Shown here: positions 8,412 to 15,604 of the stretch, piece after piece
Position numbering within the stretch: the first letter of the stretch is position 1
Layout of the letters: every line of letters starts with the position of its first letter
Virus record (IMG/VR): IMGVR_UViG_3300017771_000089
Span: 1-26,185 of that record
Direction: 5' to 3' (one strand)
From: a virus
Length of the DNA stretch: 26,185 bases
The notes under the pieces: model-generated
Databases searched by the model: none
What the model was told of the DNA's origin: nothing
The model's input: the letters and a program-made list of their open reading frames with translations, nothing else
Program-made: the position numbers and the translations under genes

Positions 8412-8619
8412 ACTTTTTTTTAGATTTCTTTTTTGCTAAAGGAAGCTGTGGTCCTGTCCGACGAAGAAAAGTATCTTTTTCGTTAGAGTTGTCAGTGCTT
8501 TTGCCTTTGTTGTAGATCTTCTGTTTCTTCTGTGCACCTTTGTGGCCTGGGCCAATATCAAAGGACTGTGAAACAAAATTACTATTAAAAGCTTTTTGGT
8601 CAACGCGATGCTTTTTCAT
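8404..8619 (-). CDS. Small basic protein of unknown function
   Basis: A 71-residue Lys-rich protein, MKKHRVDQKAFNSNFV..., ending AKKKSKKKYG. No family is recognised. Its ATG overlaps the TGA of the upstream small gene (TGATG) and its own end overlaps the next start, so it is part of the coupled cluster of tiny basic genes between scaffold and capsid. The central part (about residues 20-60) is polar and probably disordered. DNA or scaffold binding is only a guess from charge. Confidence 0.65.
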   Translation of the reverse strand: MKKHRVDQKAFNSNFVSQSFDIGPGHKGAQKKQKIYNKGKSTDNSNEKDTFLRRTGPQLPLAKKKSKKKYG

Positions 8620-8783
8620 CAGCCCATACCCCGACGACGGCGTAGTGCTTTAAAGTCAGCACCGTCAATCTTCATTTTGTTGCCAGCCATGCCAGCAATC
8701 TTCTGTTGCTTAGTTGACAGTTTTTTATTTTTCTTTTTAGGGCGACCCACTTTGGAGCCGTATGTTCCAGGTCCGTCAGGCAT
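8619..8783 (-). CDS. Small basic conserved phage protein (YGSKVGRPKKK type)
   Basis: A 54-residue protein, MPDGPGTYGSKVGRPKKKNK..., then QQKIAGMAGNKMKIDGADFKALRRRRG. I recognise this pattern, a GSKVGRPKKK basic patch followed by a KIDGADFKAL-like helix, as recurring in marine cyanophage and pelagiphage head regions; no function is established. The RGRP-like patch resembles an AT-hook core, so minor-groove DNA binding is conceivable. The start context is TAACTATG, overlapping nothing and three bases from the scaffold stop. Its TGA overlaps the next ATG. Confidence 0.75.
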   Translation of the reverse strand: MPDGPGTYGSKVGRPKKKNKKLSTKQQKIAGMAGNKMKIDGADFKALRRRRGMG

Positions 8784-8785
8784 AG

Positions 8786-9541
8786 TTAAAAATCAATGTC
8801 AGATAGTTCGAGCTTACGCATAATGTCGTTCCTGTATGCAGCGTCACGCTCGTAACGAGGATCGTTCATAGCATTGACAAGTTCAGCTTGACTACGGAAA
8901 CTATCAGCAGAATCCGTGGCAGCACGTCCTTGTATCAGCTCGCCTTCAGTACCGATTGAATCTTGGTACCGAAGGGCGAGTGCTTGGATGGCAAAGAAAG
9001 CAGCTTCAGTGTTTCCACTGTCCATAATCGCATCATACATATTAATCTCTTGTTCGGAAAAATTATCTTTTGCCCAACCAAGTAGATTACCGTATTGCTG
9101 GTCACCACCGACCATGCCTTTAAGCTGCGTTGCAGTCTCTTCGGTCATAGGTTCAGCTGCATTTTCTTCCATCTGACGACGGTAGTCAAGGTGCATTTGT
9201 GCCAGTTCAGTCGGATCTGCATTACTAATTTCGTCCAGGATGTCATCACTAAACTCGTTGTTTAGCTCACCTTCCCAAAGACGATCAAACAAATCACTGT
9301 CGATTTCTTCAGTCTGCTGCTCATCTTCTACTTGTTCTTCTGACTCTTCATCATCAGTACCAAGTTTTTTTTGCAGTTCAAGGTATGCAGACTCAAGTTC
9401 TTCTGCGTTCTTATATTTGCCAGCCAGCATTTGTTCATGCTGTGCCTCTAGTTCTTCGCCTACTTGTAGAGATTCTTGTTCATCTGCATTAAGTTCACCC
9501 GGACCATTTTCTTCCGGGATCATAGACATTACTTCAGCCAT
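8786..9541 (-). CDS. Scaffolding protein (gp9-like)
   Basis: A 251-residue, very acidic protein rich in Glu, Asp and Gln (for example DDEESEEQVEDEQQTEE around residues 67-83). It lies directly between portal and capsid genes, as T7 gene 9 does (T7 gp9 is about 307 residues). The scaffold directs procapsid assembly and leaves before DNA packaging. A long helical C-terminal region ending in a mixed-charge tail (RNDIMRKLELSDIDF) fits capsid contact through the C-terminus. The segment near residues 52-60 (LESAYLELQKKLG) resembles the capsid-assembly scaffold signature. Start ATG 9541 lies two bases after the portal stop. No strong Shine-Dalgarno sequence is seen. Confidence 0.9.
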   Translation of the reverse strand: MAEVMSMIPEENGPGELNADEQESLQVGEELEAQHEQMLAGKYKNAEELESAYLELQKKLGTDDEESEEQVEDEQQTEEIDSDLFDRLWEGELNNEFSDDILDEISNADPTELAQMHLDYRRQMEENAAEPMTEETATQLKGMVGGDQQYGNLLGWAKDNFSEQEINMYDAIMDSGNTEAAFFAIQALALRYQDSIGTEGELIQGRAATDSADSFRSQAELVNAMNDPRYERDAAYRNDIMRKLELSDIDF

Positions 9542-9543
9542 AG

Positions 9544-11115
9544 TTAGGTGGGTAGATCTTCTTCAGGTGGTTGTTGTGCTGCTTGTGGATTCTTTGTTGG
9601 ATCCATCATTGGCGTTTTCATTGCATCAACGCTAAGCTTCTGTTGTTCAAGAAGCATTTGTTGTTGCATTGCTTGCTGACGTTCACCTTGTACTTCTGCC
9701 ATAGAACGTACAAGATTCAGTACATCAATACCTTGCGATGCAGCTAAACGTTTGATGACTTCATCAGTGTTAATAAATTGTGCAATAGCCTCAGGTCCTA
9801 CAGTCTGTGCCAGTGTTGTCAAGAACGAACCAAGGCTTTCACGATCTTGGCCGCGGCCTAGTGCATTGACACCTGCAACAATAGTAGGTTTGACAATGTT
9901 TTTAGGAATGCGTGGGATTTCACCCTTACGCTGTGCTTCACTAAGTTTACGATTTAGGTACGGAACAAGGAAATCAACAGTCAGCAAACTGAACAGTCCA
10001 CCAAGTTGTTTTTCCAATTCCATTTGTGTCATACGTACTTCTTCTGCAGTTGTACGTTCTGACTGTCTGACGTTAAGAATTAGAAACGCTTCACTAAGAC
10101 GACGTTCTAATACTTGTGTCATTTCAAATGCAGTTCGGAAGTCTGCAGTCTTACCAACTTGCACAACACCTACATCATCAGGACGACCCTGAATGATTGC
10201 ACCGTTACCTGCAGCAGCAAGGGTGCTAGGTTTAGTTGTACTAGAAGGGCTGACAGTAAATACAACCTTAGCGGCTGCTGCACTGCCTTCTACCAAAGCT
10301 TGGCTAAGACCTTCCAACGATTTAAGGTCACCAATAAATTGACCAACTCTGCCACGTCCATAGCTTTCACCATCGACTGTGTTGAATCTAAGGGCAATCC
10401 AAGGCGTGTTGTTGAGTGGCGATTTACCTTGTGAACCTTTGATGATTTTGTCAGATACCTCTTGGTGCCAAACAAAACGGTTGTTGTCACGCTTGACATG
10501 TGTGTAGACATCAATGTCATCAGCGTATGATCCATCTTCTCTAACACTTTTTCTGTCAGCAAAAAAATCTTTAGGTAATTGATCCCGAAGGATTTGTTTT
10601 GAAATACGTTCTTTTGTAATTATTTCAACTACTTGACCGTTGCCGTCCCGATCCACAACGTAGCGATTCAAAGGATAGACTTTTAATCCATTCTTGCTCA
10701 TAAAGATCATAGCGTTTCCTGCTACAACCAAATGCAACAAAGCCTGATGCACCGCAACACGGTCATCAGACGCTGCAATTGATTCAAGAATAATACGCTC
10801 AATCTTTGCAAAAGACAAATCAAGTTCGGATTTAACTTGTGGTCCGAAGTCTCGACCCAGCTGACTTTCATCAAGCTGCAATTTAAAGAAACTGGTTTGT
10901 ACAGGGAGTAGAGCCAACATCAACGCAGATGCCAGCGCAACACAACCCTTCGCCCCAACGCTTTGGTAAGGTGTCTTAAGTTGTTTCATGCCCATGGTAT
11001 ATTCTTCATGACCACGAATCAAGTATGGAAGTGTCAGTTCTGATGCTTGACGTGCTTCTTCAAGAAACTGGGAACGATCGCTAGTTAAATAATCATATCG
11101 TGTACGTGCTGACAT
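9544..11115 (-). CDS. Portal (head-tail connector) protein, gp8-like
   Basis: A 523-residue protein, near T7 gp8 (536). The opening (RTRYDYLTSDRSQFLEEARQASELTLPYLI) followed by L-K-TPYQSVGAKGCVALAS at about residues 46-63 is the conserved T7-like portal N-terminus. Further on are VAGNAMIF and a YPLNRYVVDRDG segment, PWIALRFNTVDGESYGRGRV (about 240-260), and RTTAEEVRMT-ME (about 350-366), all typical of podoviral portals. The C-terminal tail is Gln/Met-rich. The portal ring forms the DNA entry vertex and binds tail tube A. The start overlaps the stop of the upstream gene (TAATG). Confidence 0.95.
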   Translation of the reverse strand: MSARTRYDYLTSDRSQFLEEARQASELTLPYLIRGHEEYTMGMKQLKTPYQSVGAKGCVALASALMLALLPVQTSFFKLQLDESQLGRDFGPQVKSELDLSFAKIERIILESIAASDDRVAVHQALLHLVVAGNAMIFMSKNGLKVYPLNRYVVDRDGNGQVVEIITKERISKQILRDQLPKDFFADRKSVREDGSYADDIDVYTHVKRDNNRFVWHQEVSDKIIKGSQGKSPLNNTPWIALRFNTVDGESYGRGRVGQFIGDLKSLEGLSQALVEGSAAAAKVVFTVSPSSTTKPSTLAAAGNGAIIQGRPDDVGVVQVGKTADFRTAFEMTQVLERRLSEAFLILNVRQSERTTAEEVRMTQMELEKQLGGLFSLLTVDFLVPYLNRKLSEAQRKGEIPRIPKNIVKPTIVAGVNALGRGQDRESLGSFLTTLAQTVGPEAIAQFINTDEVIKRLAASQGIDVLNLVRSMAEVQGERQQAMQQQMLLEQQKLSVDAMKTPMMDPTKNPQAAQQPPEEDLPT

Positions 11116-11927
11116 TATACATTGAGTGAAGAAATTTTCATGAAGCGATCACCAGCCCGACCAAAGGTGCCACGAAGACCTCCACGTTGCAGTTGCTGCT
11201 GAGTTGCACCACCAGTACCACGATTAGCAAACCTAATTCCCTCTACTTGCTGACGTGGACCCTGTGCTGCCAAAGCCTGCTGGAAAGAACCTTGCATTTC
11301 TTGCATCGCTGCTGCGGATGCAGCACGTTCTTGCTCCATCTGTGATTGCAAAGTTCCTAGTTGATTTTGGAAACCAGCAGTCAAACCAGCTATTTGACTA
11401 TTAAGGTTACCAATTTGACTTTCAAAACCACTAGTATCAAACGCCGGTTGTTGTTGCTCCGCCGGTTGTTGTTGCTCGTTTTGTGGTATGTACTCTGGAA
11501 TATTTGATGTAACAGTATTCCCATCCTGTTTTGATTTTGATCGTTTTTTAGTTTGTGACTTACTTGGTTGACTGCTGGGTTGATTGGCTAGTGCACGTGC
11601 TGCACTACCTTTAATTTTTAGTGGTTCAAATGTAGGTCTTGAAGCAGCAGGATTCCTAACCTGAGTTCGATTAGATCTACTATCAAACCCTCTAGCTGCT
11701 TCTCTGTAATCACCGATGTTTTGGTTCTGAATTGCTAGAAGACTGATACCTTTTTTTGCAGCTTTCTGACCTTCTTCTTGACTAATCTTACCGTCTGAAC
11801 TAATCTTGCTGATAAATTTCTGACGCTTGTATTTTTTTGGGTCACTTTTTTTGAGACTTTTACTTTTCTGTGTCCGCTGATAGTCAGCAATTATGTTGTT
11901 AGATGAGTAACGGGTTTTTTTAGCCAT
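11115..11927 (-). CDS. Coiled-coil virion-associated protein upstream of portal (T7 7.3 position)
   Basis: A 270-residue protein. The start is placed at ATG 11927 (MAKKTRYSSNNI) because TGGAGG lies a few bases upstream and the ATG overlaps the previous stop (TAATG); the longer frame to 11957 is inside the previous gene. The N-terminal half is strongly basic and Ser/Lys/Arg-rich. The middle contains Gln-rich repeats (EQQQPA twice) and a heptad-like coiled coil (IGNLNSQIAGLTAGFQNQLG then MEQERAASAAAM). The end is Gly/Gln/Arg-rich. Its position before the portal equals that of T7 gene 7.3, a tail-assembly/host-range protein, but T7 7.3 is far shorter and I cannot show homology. Probably a virion or tail-assembly component. 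Confidence 0.7.
   Translation of the reverse strand: MAKKTRYSSNNIIADYQRTQKSKSLKKSDPKKYKRQKFISKISSDGKISQEEGQKAAKKGISLLAIQNQNIGDYREAARGFDSRSNRTQVRNPAASRPTFEPLKIKGSAARALANQPSSQPSKSQTKKRSKSKQDGNTVTSNIPEYIPQNEQQQPAEQQQPAFDTSGFESQIGNLNSQIAGLTAGFQNQLGTLQSQMEQERAASAAAMQEMQGSFQQALAAQGPRQQVEGIRFANRGTGGATQQQLQRGGLRGTFGRAGDRFMKISSLNV
11442..11477. repeat. 18-bp tandem repeat, two copies, inside the coiled-coil gene
   Basis: Two perfect adjacent copies of CGCCGGTTGTTGTTGCTC (plus strand). They keep the reading frame and encode the EQQQPA duplication, so this is a coding tandem repeat likely able to change copy number by slippage. Confidence 0.9.
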
Positions 11928-12106
11928 TAGTTTTCCTCCATGTATTGAATGATCCACTCAACAACACTGCGTTGACCAGATCTGTACATAATTTTTTCTA
12001 TTGTATCGTCAGGTGTTGGATTAGTAGGTGGGAAAGATTCCTCAAGTGCATGGACAAGACCCTGGGAGTTCATCCCCAGGACTTCAAGCATATTGGGGGA
12101 GGTCAT
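11927..12106 (-). CDS. Small protein of unknown function after nrdB
   Basis: A 59-residue protein if started at ATG 12106 (MTSPNMLEVLGMNSQGLVHAL...), overlapping the end of the reductase small subunit by 23 nt. Upstream codons of the longer frame lie inside that gene and look non-coding, so I reject the longer start. The product is mildly acidic, with a Pro-rich turn (FPPTNPTPDD) and a final helix, IMYRSGQRSVVEWIIQYMEEN. No domain is recognised. Its stop overlaps the next ATG (TAATG) and its last codons contain the Shine-Dalgarno sequence of that gene, so translation of the two is probably coupled. Confidence 0.65.
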   Translation of the reverse strand: MTSPNMLEVLGMNSQGLVHALEESFPPTNPTPDDTIEKIMYRSGQRSVVEWIIQYMEEN

Positions 12107-12800
12107 TGTTGCTATGTTCAAAGAAAGCTGGAACTCGTGATGCTCGTGTAAAAGTAAGCTCAGGAGCTTTGCCCTCATACATCAAACGATCGCTAGAATC
12201 TAGCCAAAATTTTTTGTTTAAATATTTATCAGGGTTTGTTGCAGACAGCGGCTGCAGAACCCAGTTTATAGTTGCCTTCCTGAGACGATCAAGAGAAGGA
12301 CTGATGTTATACCCCAGCTCGCTATGAACCAAACTATTGGCAGCCACGTGAATTTGTTCATCTCTGCTTATGTCTGCGGAAACTGTTCGCATTCCAGGGT
12401 CACCAACAGCGCGGAAGAGTGGTAGAAGAACGAAGAAAATTGCACGCTCAGCGACCATGGCCTTAGTGATCGTATGATCTGGATGCGCTGTCCAAGCATC
12501 ACGTAACCGTAACGCTTCGGTCTCAGCTTTTTCATTAACCCCGTGAGCATTGGCAATGTAATTAAGTGCGAGATCATGTTTTTCCTCGTCTTTGACGTTG
12601 GAGAGTAGAAGTTCACGCGCCAACGACGGTACTTCGGTAGCAAGAGCTTCATTGATAAACTCTCCCACAGGCAGTTCCATATGTCTGATGGCAAGGGCAC
12701 GTTGTAATACTTCTTGTGCCCCCTCCTTTACTGTACCAGCAGTCGTCTGTACTGGTGTCCATGTTCTTTTTCGTTCGATTAGTTTTTGATACGGGTTCAT
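12084..12800 (-). CDS. nrdB: Ribonucleotide reductase small (beta, ferritin-like) subunit, compact type
   Basis: A 238-residue protein, far shorter than usual NrdB (about 350-380). Two ExxH motifs of the class I beta metal site are visible: E72-E-K-H75 and E148-Q-I-H151, with E118 (MVAERAIFF) between them as the bridging carboxylate. The first ligand is probably E42 or E47. The position equivalent to the usual radical tyrosine, four residues after the first ExxH histidine, is Leu79; the nearest tyrosine is Tyr81. The C-terminus ends LPQYA, with a tyrosine where beta subunits relay the radical to alpha. It should bind alpha and generate the radical. It is ATGA-coupled to the large subunit. The compact size matches, from memory, the cyanopodovirus reductases later described as class Ø. 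Confidence 0.87.
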   Translation of the reverse strand: MNPYQKLIERKRTWTPVQTTAGTVKEGAQEVLQRALAIRHMELPVGEFINEALATEVPSLARELLLSNVKDEEKHDLALNYIANAHGVNEKAETEALRLRDAWTAHPDHTITKAMVAERAIFFVLLPLFRAVGDPGMRTVSADISRDEQIHVAANSLVHSELGYNISPSLDRLRKATINWVLQPLSATNPDKYLNKKFWLDSSDRLMYEGKAPELTFTRASRVPAFFEHSNNDLPQYA

Positions 12801-14182
12801 TCTTGACAGTCACATTGTGGTTCATTAGATGACTCCATAAATAGGTCTTCAAGATAATCGTCAATGTCTCCCTGCAAAGCAGCATAGACATCTGATTTGT
12901 CTTGTGTGTCCCCCATTACTTGGAGTGAATAGTAAAGGGAGGTTTGCGAGGAATCTAACCACTCTTCAATAAAGGCTTCGTCATATGTAACGACATCACT
13001 CCAACTGTTGAAGCTATACCCGTGAAGAAGTCCCGTACGGTCAAGCAAAGACATGATGCCATCAGCAACACGTTTATAGTTTACCCAACCAACTTCTGAA
13101 CAAATTTCTACATCACCATATTCATATGTTTGGACACCGAAAGTGCCACTATCTCTGTCTACTGTACGTCCAACAGGCGGGGCGATTTCTGGTGTGCAAG
13201 TATAACCATCAAGATCCTTGCTTCGATAACTGCAGGAGGCAGTAGGTGCAATAGCAAAGGCCCGTACCATATTATGAGACCTAGCCATTGCTGCGGCAGA
13301 CTCGATACCAACGACAAACTTAGAAACCAATTCATAGGCTGGTGTGCGTACCACTTCGCCTGCATTGTGCTGCTCCAAAGCAATGCCAAATTGCTCATAG
13401 GTTACTCCGTACCGCCGTAGGAGATTTGCCAGTCCAAGCATCCCAAGTCCGACTTGTCGGTCTGTTTCTGACGGTAGATATTCTCCTGAATCGCCAACGC
13501 CAGTTCTAGCATGGAGGGTACACAGCTCCGACATGCCCTGAACAAAAGCTCCTGGGATTTCGTCGAACTCACAGGCACCGAGATTGACGTGCTGCAGCAA
13601 GCATGTTCCGCGTGAGGGCAAATACACTTCCAAACAGACGTTGCCTCGGATCCGTGTTCCTTCTTTGTCATACTTTACTTTGTTTAACCATACATCTCCA
13701 GACTTAATAGCGAAGAGAAGTTTATCTTTAAATGTACATTCTTGCCACCATTCATCAGTAATGTTGATACATCGCTTGACCCAAGGCAACTCTGATCGTG
13801 AGACAGTAATGAACTCAAGAGCATCACTGTGCCGGAGATCGAGGTGGCACACTATCGCGCCATTACGGTAGGTGCCCCCCCTCCTCAGGATCTCATTTAA
13901 GGTGCTGTAGATTTTGGCGAATGATACTGGTCCGCTTGCAACAAGCTTGTCATTTCCTTTTGTTGATTCCGTTCCTTTGGGTCGCAGTTCCGACAAGTGG
14001 ACCGCGCAGCCTGCTCCATTTCGTAAAGCATAAGAAGCAAATCTCCAGCTTGCTTCGATTCCATCAGTTCCCTCCATAGAATCTTGGACGACAAAAACCG
14101 TGCACGACACCGGCAACCTAGACGTTGGGTTATCCAACCAAGATTGGACACGTCCCGTGCGAGAAATAAGTGAGGTGGTCAT
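12797..14182 (-). CDS. nrdA: Ribonucleotide reductase large (alpha) subunit, compact type
   Basis: A 461-residue protein lacking the N-terminal ATP cone and much of the usual class I alpha (about 700-850). Catalytic features are present: SC27 of the redox pair, N181-V-C183-L-E185 (thiyl-radical cysteine with its Asn and Glu), C194 in the GTCLLQHVNL strand, APTASCSY (312-319), and the tandem tyrosines Y417-Y418 in SLYYS that relay the radical from beta. The tail ends QCDCQE, a cysteine pair for external reductant. It reduces ribonucleotides to deoxyribonucleotides. The tandem tyrosines and the adjacent beta gene show class I-type chemistry rather than B12-dependent class II, with which cyanophage reductases have been confused. 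The start is ATGA-coupled to the MazG-like gene. Confidence 0.93.
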   Translation of the reverse strand: MTTSLISRTGRVQSWLDNPTSRLPVSCTVFVVQDSMEGTDGIEASWRFASYALRNGAGCAVHLSELRPKGTESTKGNDKLVASGPVSFAKIYSTLNEILRRGGTYRNGAIVCHLDLRHSDALEFITVSRSELPWVKRCINITDEWWQECTFKDKLLFAIKSGDVWLNKVKYDKEGTRIRGNVCLEVYLPSRGTCLLQHVNLGACEFDEIPGAFVQGMSELCTLHARTGVGDSGEYLPSETDRQVGLGMLGLANLLRRYGVTYEQFGIALEQHNAGEVVRTPAYELVSKFVVGIESAAAMARSHNMVRAFAIAPTASCSYRSKDLDGYTCTPEIAPPVGRTVDRDSGTFGVQTYEYGDVEICSEVGWVNYKRVADGIMSLLDRTGLLHGYSFNSWSDVVTYDEAFIEEWLDSSQTSLYYSLQVMGDTQDKSDVYAALQGDIDDYLEDLFMESSNEPQCDCQE

Positions 14183-14550
14183 TCGATAATAAGATCTTGC
14201 AAATTAGGTTCTTTATAATTTGGTCCTTTTAGGACCTTCCCGTCAGGACGGTAGATTGGTTTGCCGTGCTCATCAAGTTTTGACATGTTTGAATCATGGA
14301 TGCGGCACATTGCTTCGTCAAGATCCCATTCTTGTGATGCAGCAAATTGGTAGCAAACATATACAAGGTCTGCTAGTTCTTTCAGTTGCTCACAATCATC
14401 TTTCATGTGGTAAGCTTCATGGAATTCAGACCATTCTTCATCGATCAAAGATTTCTGAATCGAACGCTGTTCTTTCCCAGTCATCAAAATATATGCTGAG
14501 CGGAACTGTTCGGCCATCGTCATCAGGCTGCGATGAATGTAAGAGTTCAT
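14179..14550 (-). CDS. MazG-like nucleoside triphosphate pyrophosphohydrolase
   Basis: A 123-residue protein if started at ATG 14550 (MNSYIHRSLMTMAEQF). The MazG/all-alpha NTP-pyrophosphohydrolase signature is clear: EEWSEFHEA, a short gap, then LKELADLVYVCYQF, i.e. the E-x-x-E helix followed by E-x-x-D, which bind magnesium. The C-terminal part (SKLDEHGKPIYRPDGKVLKG) matches the conserved tail seen in phage members. Cyanophage MazG hydrolyses nucleoside triphosphates to monophosphates, perhaps recycling host nucleotides for phage DNA or changing alarmone signalling. This start overlaps the DUF3310 gene by 113 nt; ATG 14523 or 14517 are alternatives with less overlap. The stop overlaps the reductase start (ATGA). 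Confidence 0.82.
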   Translation of the reverse strand: MNSYIHRSLMTMAEQFRSAYILMTGKEQRSIQKSLIDEEWSEFHEAYHMKDDCEQLKELADLVYVCYQFAASQEWDLDEAMCRIHDSNMSKLDEHGKPIYRPDGKVLKGPNYKEPNLQDLIIE

Positions 14551-14728
14551 TTTCAAGGTAGTGGATAGCTTTTTTAAGGTCTTCAACCTTTGTGTCAGGA
14601 CTTTTGTAACCGGCACGGCAAATATATTTAATAGCATTGCCGAGATGGTAACTGAGTTGTTGATCGCGGATAAAATCCCATACCTCTATGCTTCCTCGGA
14701 TGTAGTGAGAAGGGGACGGCTGGGCCAT
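14438..14728 (-). CDS. DUF3310 protein (related to T7 gp1.7 nucleotide kinase)
   Basis: A 96-residue protein. Residues 7-62 show the DUF3310 pattern: HY-x-x-G-x-IEVWDFI-D at the start, then LGNAIKYICRAGYKS and EDLKKAIHYLENEL. T7 gp1.7, a nucleotide kinase acting on dTMP/dGMP, carries a related region, so a role in nucleotide metabolism is plausible next to MazG and ribonucleotide reductase; most DUF3310 proteins are uncharacterised. The last 34 residues are acidic and overlap the MazG-like frame. The ATG overlaps the end of the NblA gene by about 43 nt. No good Shine-Dalgarno sequence is present. Confidence 0.82.
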   Translation of the reverse strand: MAQPSPSHYIRGSIEVWDFIRDQQLSYHLGNAIKYICRAGYKSPDTKVEDLKKAIHYLENELLHSSQPDDDGRTVPLSIYFDDWERTAFDSEIFDR

Positions 14729-14928
14729 TTTTTAACTAGGTTGGTAACAGTGTTTGCAAGGCAGAAGTTCTGCTTTTGCAGGGCAAGGTAAACAGTAATA
14801 ATATCTTTTTTGTCAGCGTTTTTTAACAAGTCTTCAATCTGTCGAAGCTTGAACTGTTGCTCCATCGTCAGTTCGATTACTGGCGGTGGCGGGTAGCCAT
14901 GGTATGACTCGTTCATTGATGGCGTCAT
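14686..14928 (-). CDS. nblA: NblA-like phycobilisome degradation adaptor
   Basis: An 80-residue protein from ATG 14928 (or 76 from ATG 14916). After a Pro-rich N-terminus (YHGYPPPP) the sequence IELTMEQQFKLRQIED lines up without gaps with cyanobacterial NblA, whose hallmark is (I/L)-L-x-x-EQQF-x-L, followed by the second-helix pattern VYLALQKQN...LVKKW. Cellular NblA is about 60 residues and forms a helix-loop-helix dimer that binds phycobiliproteins and the Clp protease chaperone, causing phycobilisome breakdown. Phage copies are known from freshwater cyanophages and, from memory, an uncultured marine cyanophage. The gene overlaps both the exonuclease end and the DUF3310 start. It implies a phycobilisome-containing host. 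Confidence 0.85.
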   Translation of the reverse strand: MTPSMNESYHGYPPPPVIELTMEQQFKLRQIEDLLKNADKKDIITVYLALQKQNFCLANTVTNLVKKWPSRPLLTTSEEA

Positions 14929-15604
14929 AGTCAGTATGTTGTAAGATTTTTGCAAGACGTGCATTCATCAAAGCTGTTTCTTCACCCAATTCTTTGGACT
15001 CAAAAGCTTTGACAACTGTGTCCCATGTGTAACCATCTTTGTCTAACAAAGCAATAGCACGTTTAACGCCAATACCAGGAACGCCGCCATATCCATCTGT
15101 TTGGTCACCGGCAAGTGTTTGAATCAAATGCCAACGCATACCTTCCTCCTCTGTAACGTCAATGGTTTCATCAAGGTTGTATAGTTTGCCAGGGATTTGA
15201 CGCATGTCTTTGTCTGGGCTGACAATGATGTTGCCAGGTTCAAAGGTTGCGTAGATACCCATAGCATCGTCGGCTTCTAGTTCAGGAATGCGAACTACTT
15301 TGTAACGTTGATCAAGTTTGTTGATAACTCGCCTATAACCACAAGGCTTTTTTCGATTACGGTGACCCTTGTAATCTGGGTAAATTTTTTTTCTAAAATT
15401 CTTAGAGTCACTAAAAAACAGAATCACTTCTGGCGTGTCCCACATGAAGTGCTGTTTGATCTTTGTCAGTTCACGCTCAACACTTTTCAGTGCTTCACTA
15501 AACCTGCTGATGACAACAATAACGTCGTCACCCCAATCAATTTCATCCTCTGCTGCAGCACAGCATTTGTAGACAATAAAGTCAGCGTCAACTAGCAGTT
15601 TCAT
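14834..15604 (-). CDS. 5'-3' exonuclease (gp6-like, FEN family)
   Basis: A 256-residue protein (T7 gp6 is 300). The flap-nuclease carboxylates are visible in order: D6 and D8 (LLVDADFI), D66 (FFSDS), E110/D112/D113 (ELEADDAMG), D131/D133 (SPDKDM), D167/D170 (AGDQTDGY), followed by the helix-hairpin-helix GVPGIGVKRA at 174-183. It degrades DNA 5'-3', removing primers and, in T7, host DNA together with endonuclease I. The ATG overlaps the stop of the homing endonuclease gene (ATGA). The 3' end overlaps the NblA gene by about 95 nt. Confidence 0.94.
   Translation of the reverse strand: MKLLVDADFIVYKCCAAAEDEIDWGDDVIVVISRFSEALKSVERELTKIKQHFMWDTPEVILFFSDSKNFRKKIYPDYKGHRNRKKPCGYRRVINKLDQRYKVVRIPELEADDAMGIYATFEPGNIIVSPDKDMRQIPGKLYNLDETIDVTEEEGMRWHLIQTLAGDQTDGYGGVPGIGVKRAIALLDKDGYTWDTVVKAFESKELGEETALMNARLAKILQHTDYDAINERVIPWLPATASNRTDDGATVQASTD

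Noticed and set aside
9240-9635. 131-residue plus-strand frame rich in Ser
   Set aside because: Antisense of the acidic, Glu-rich scaffold gene; Ser-rich low-complexity output is the expected mirror of GAA/GAG codons.
13159-13398. Minus-strand frames inside the reductase gene
   Set aside because: Out-of-frame shadows within a well-conserved gene; no start signal or recognisable content.
12797-14182. Class II (B12-dependent) ribonucleotide reductase, as cyanophage reductases were formerly labelled
   Set aside because: The tandem tyrosines near the C-terminus and an adjacent ferritin-like beta gene show class I-type radical transfer.
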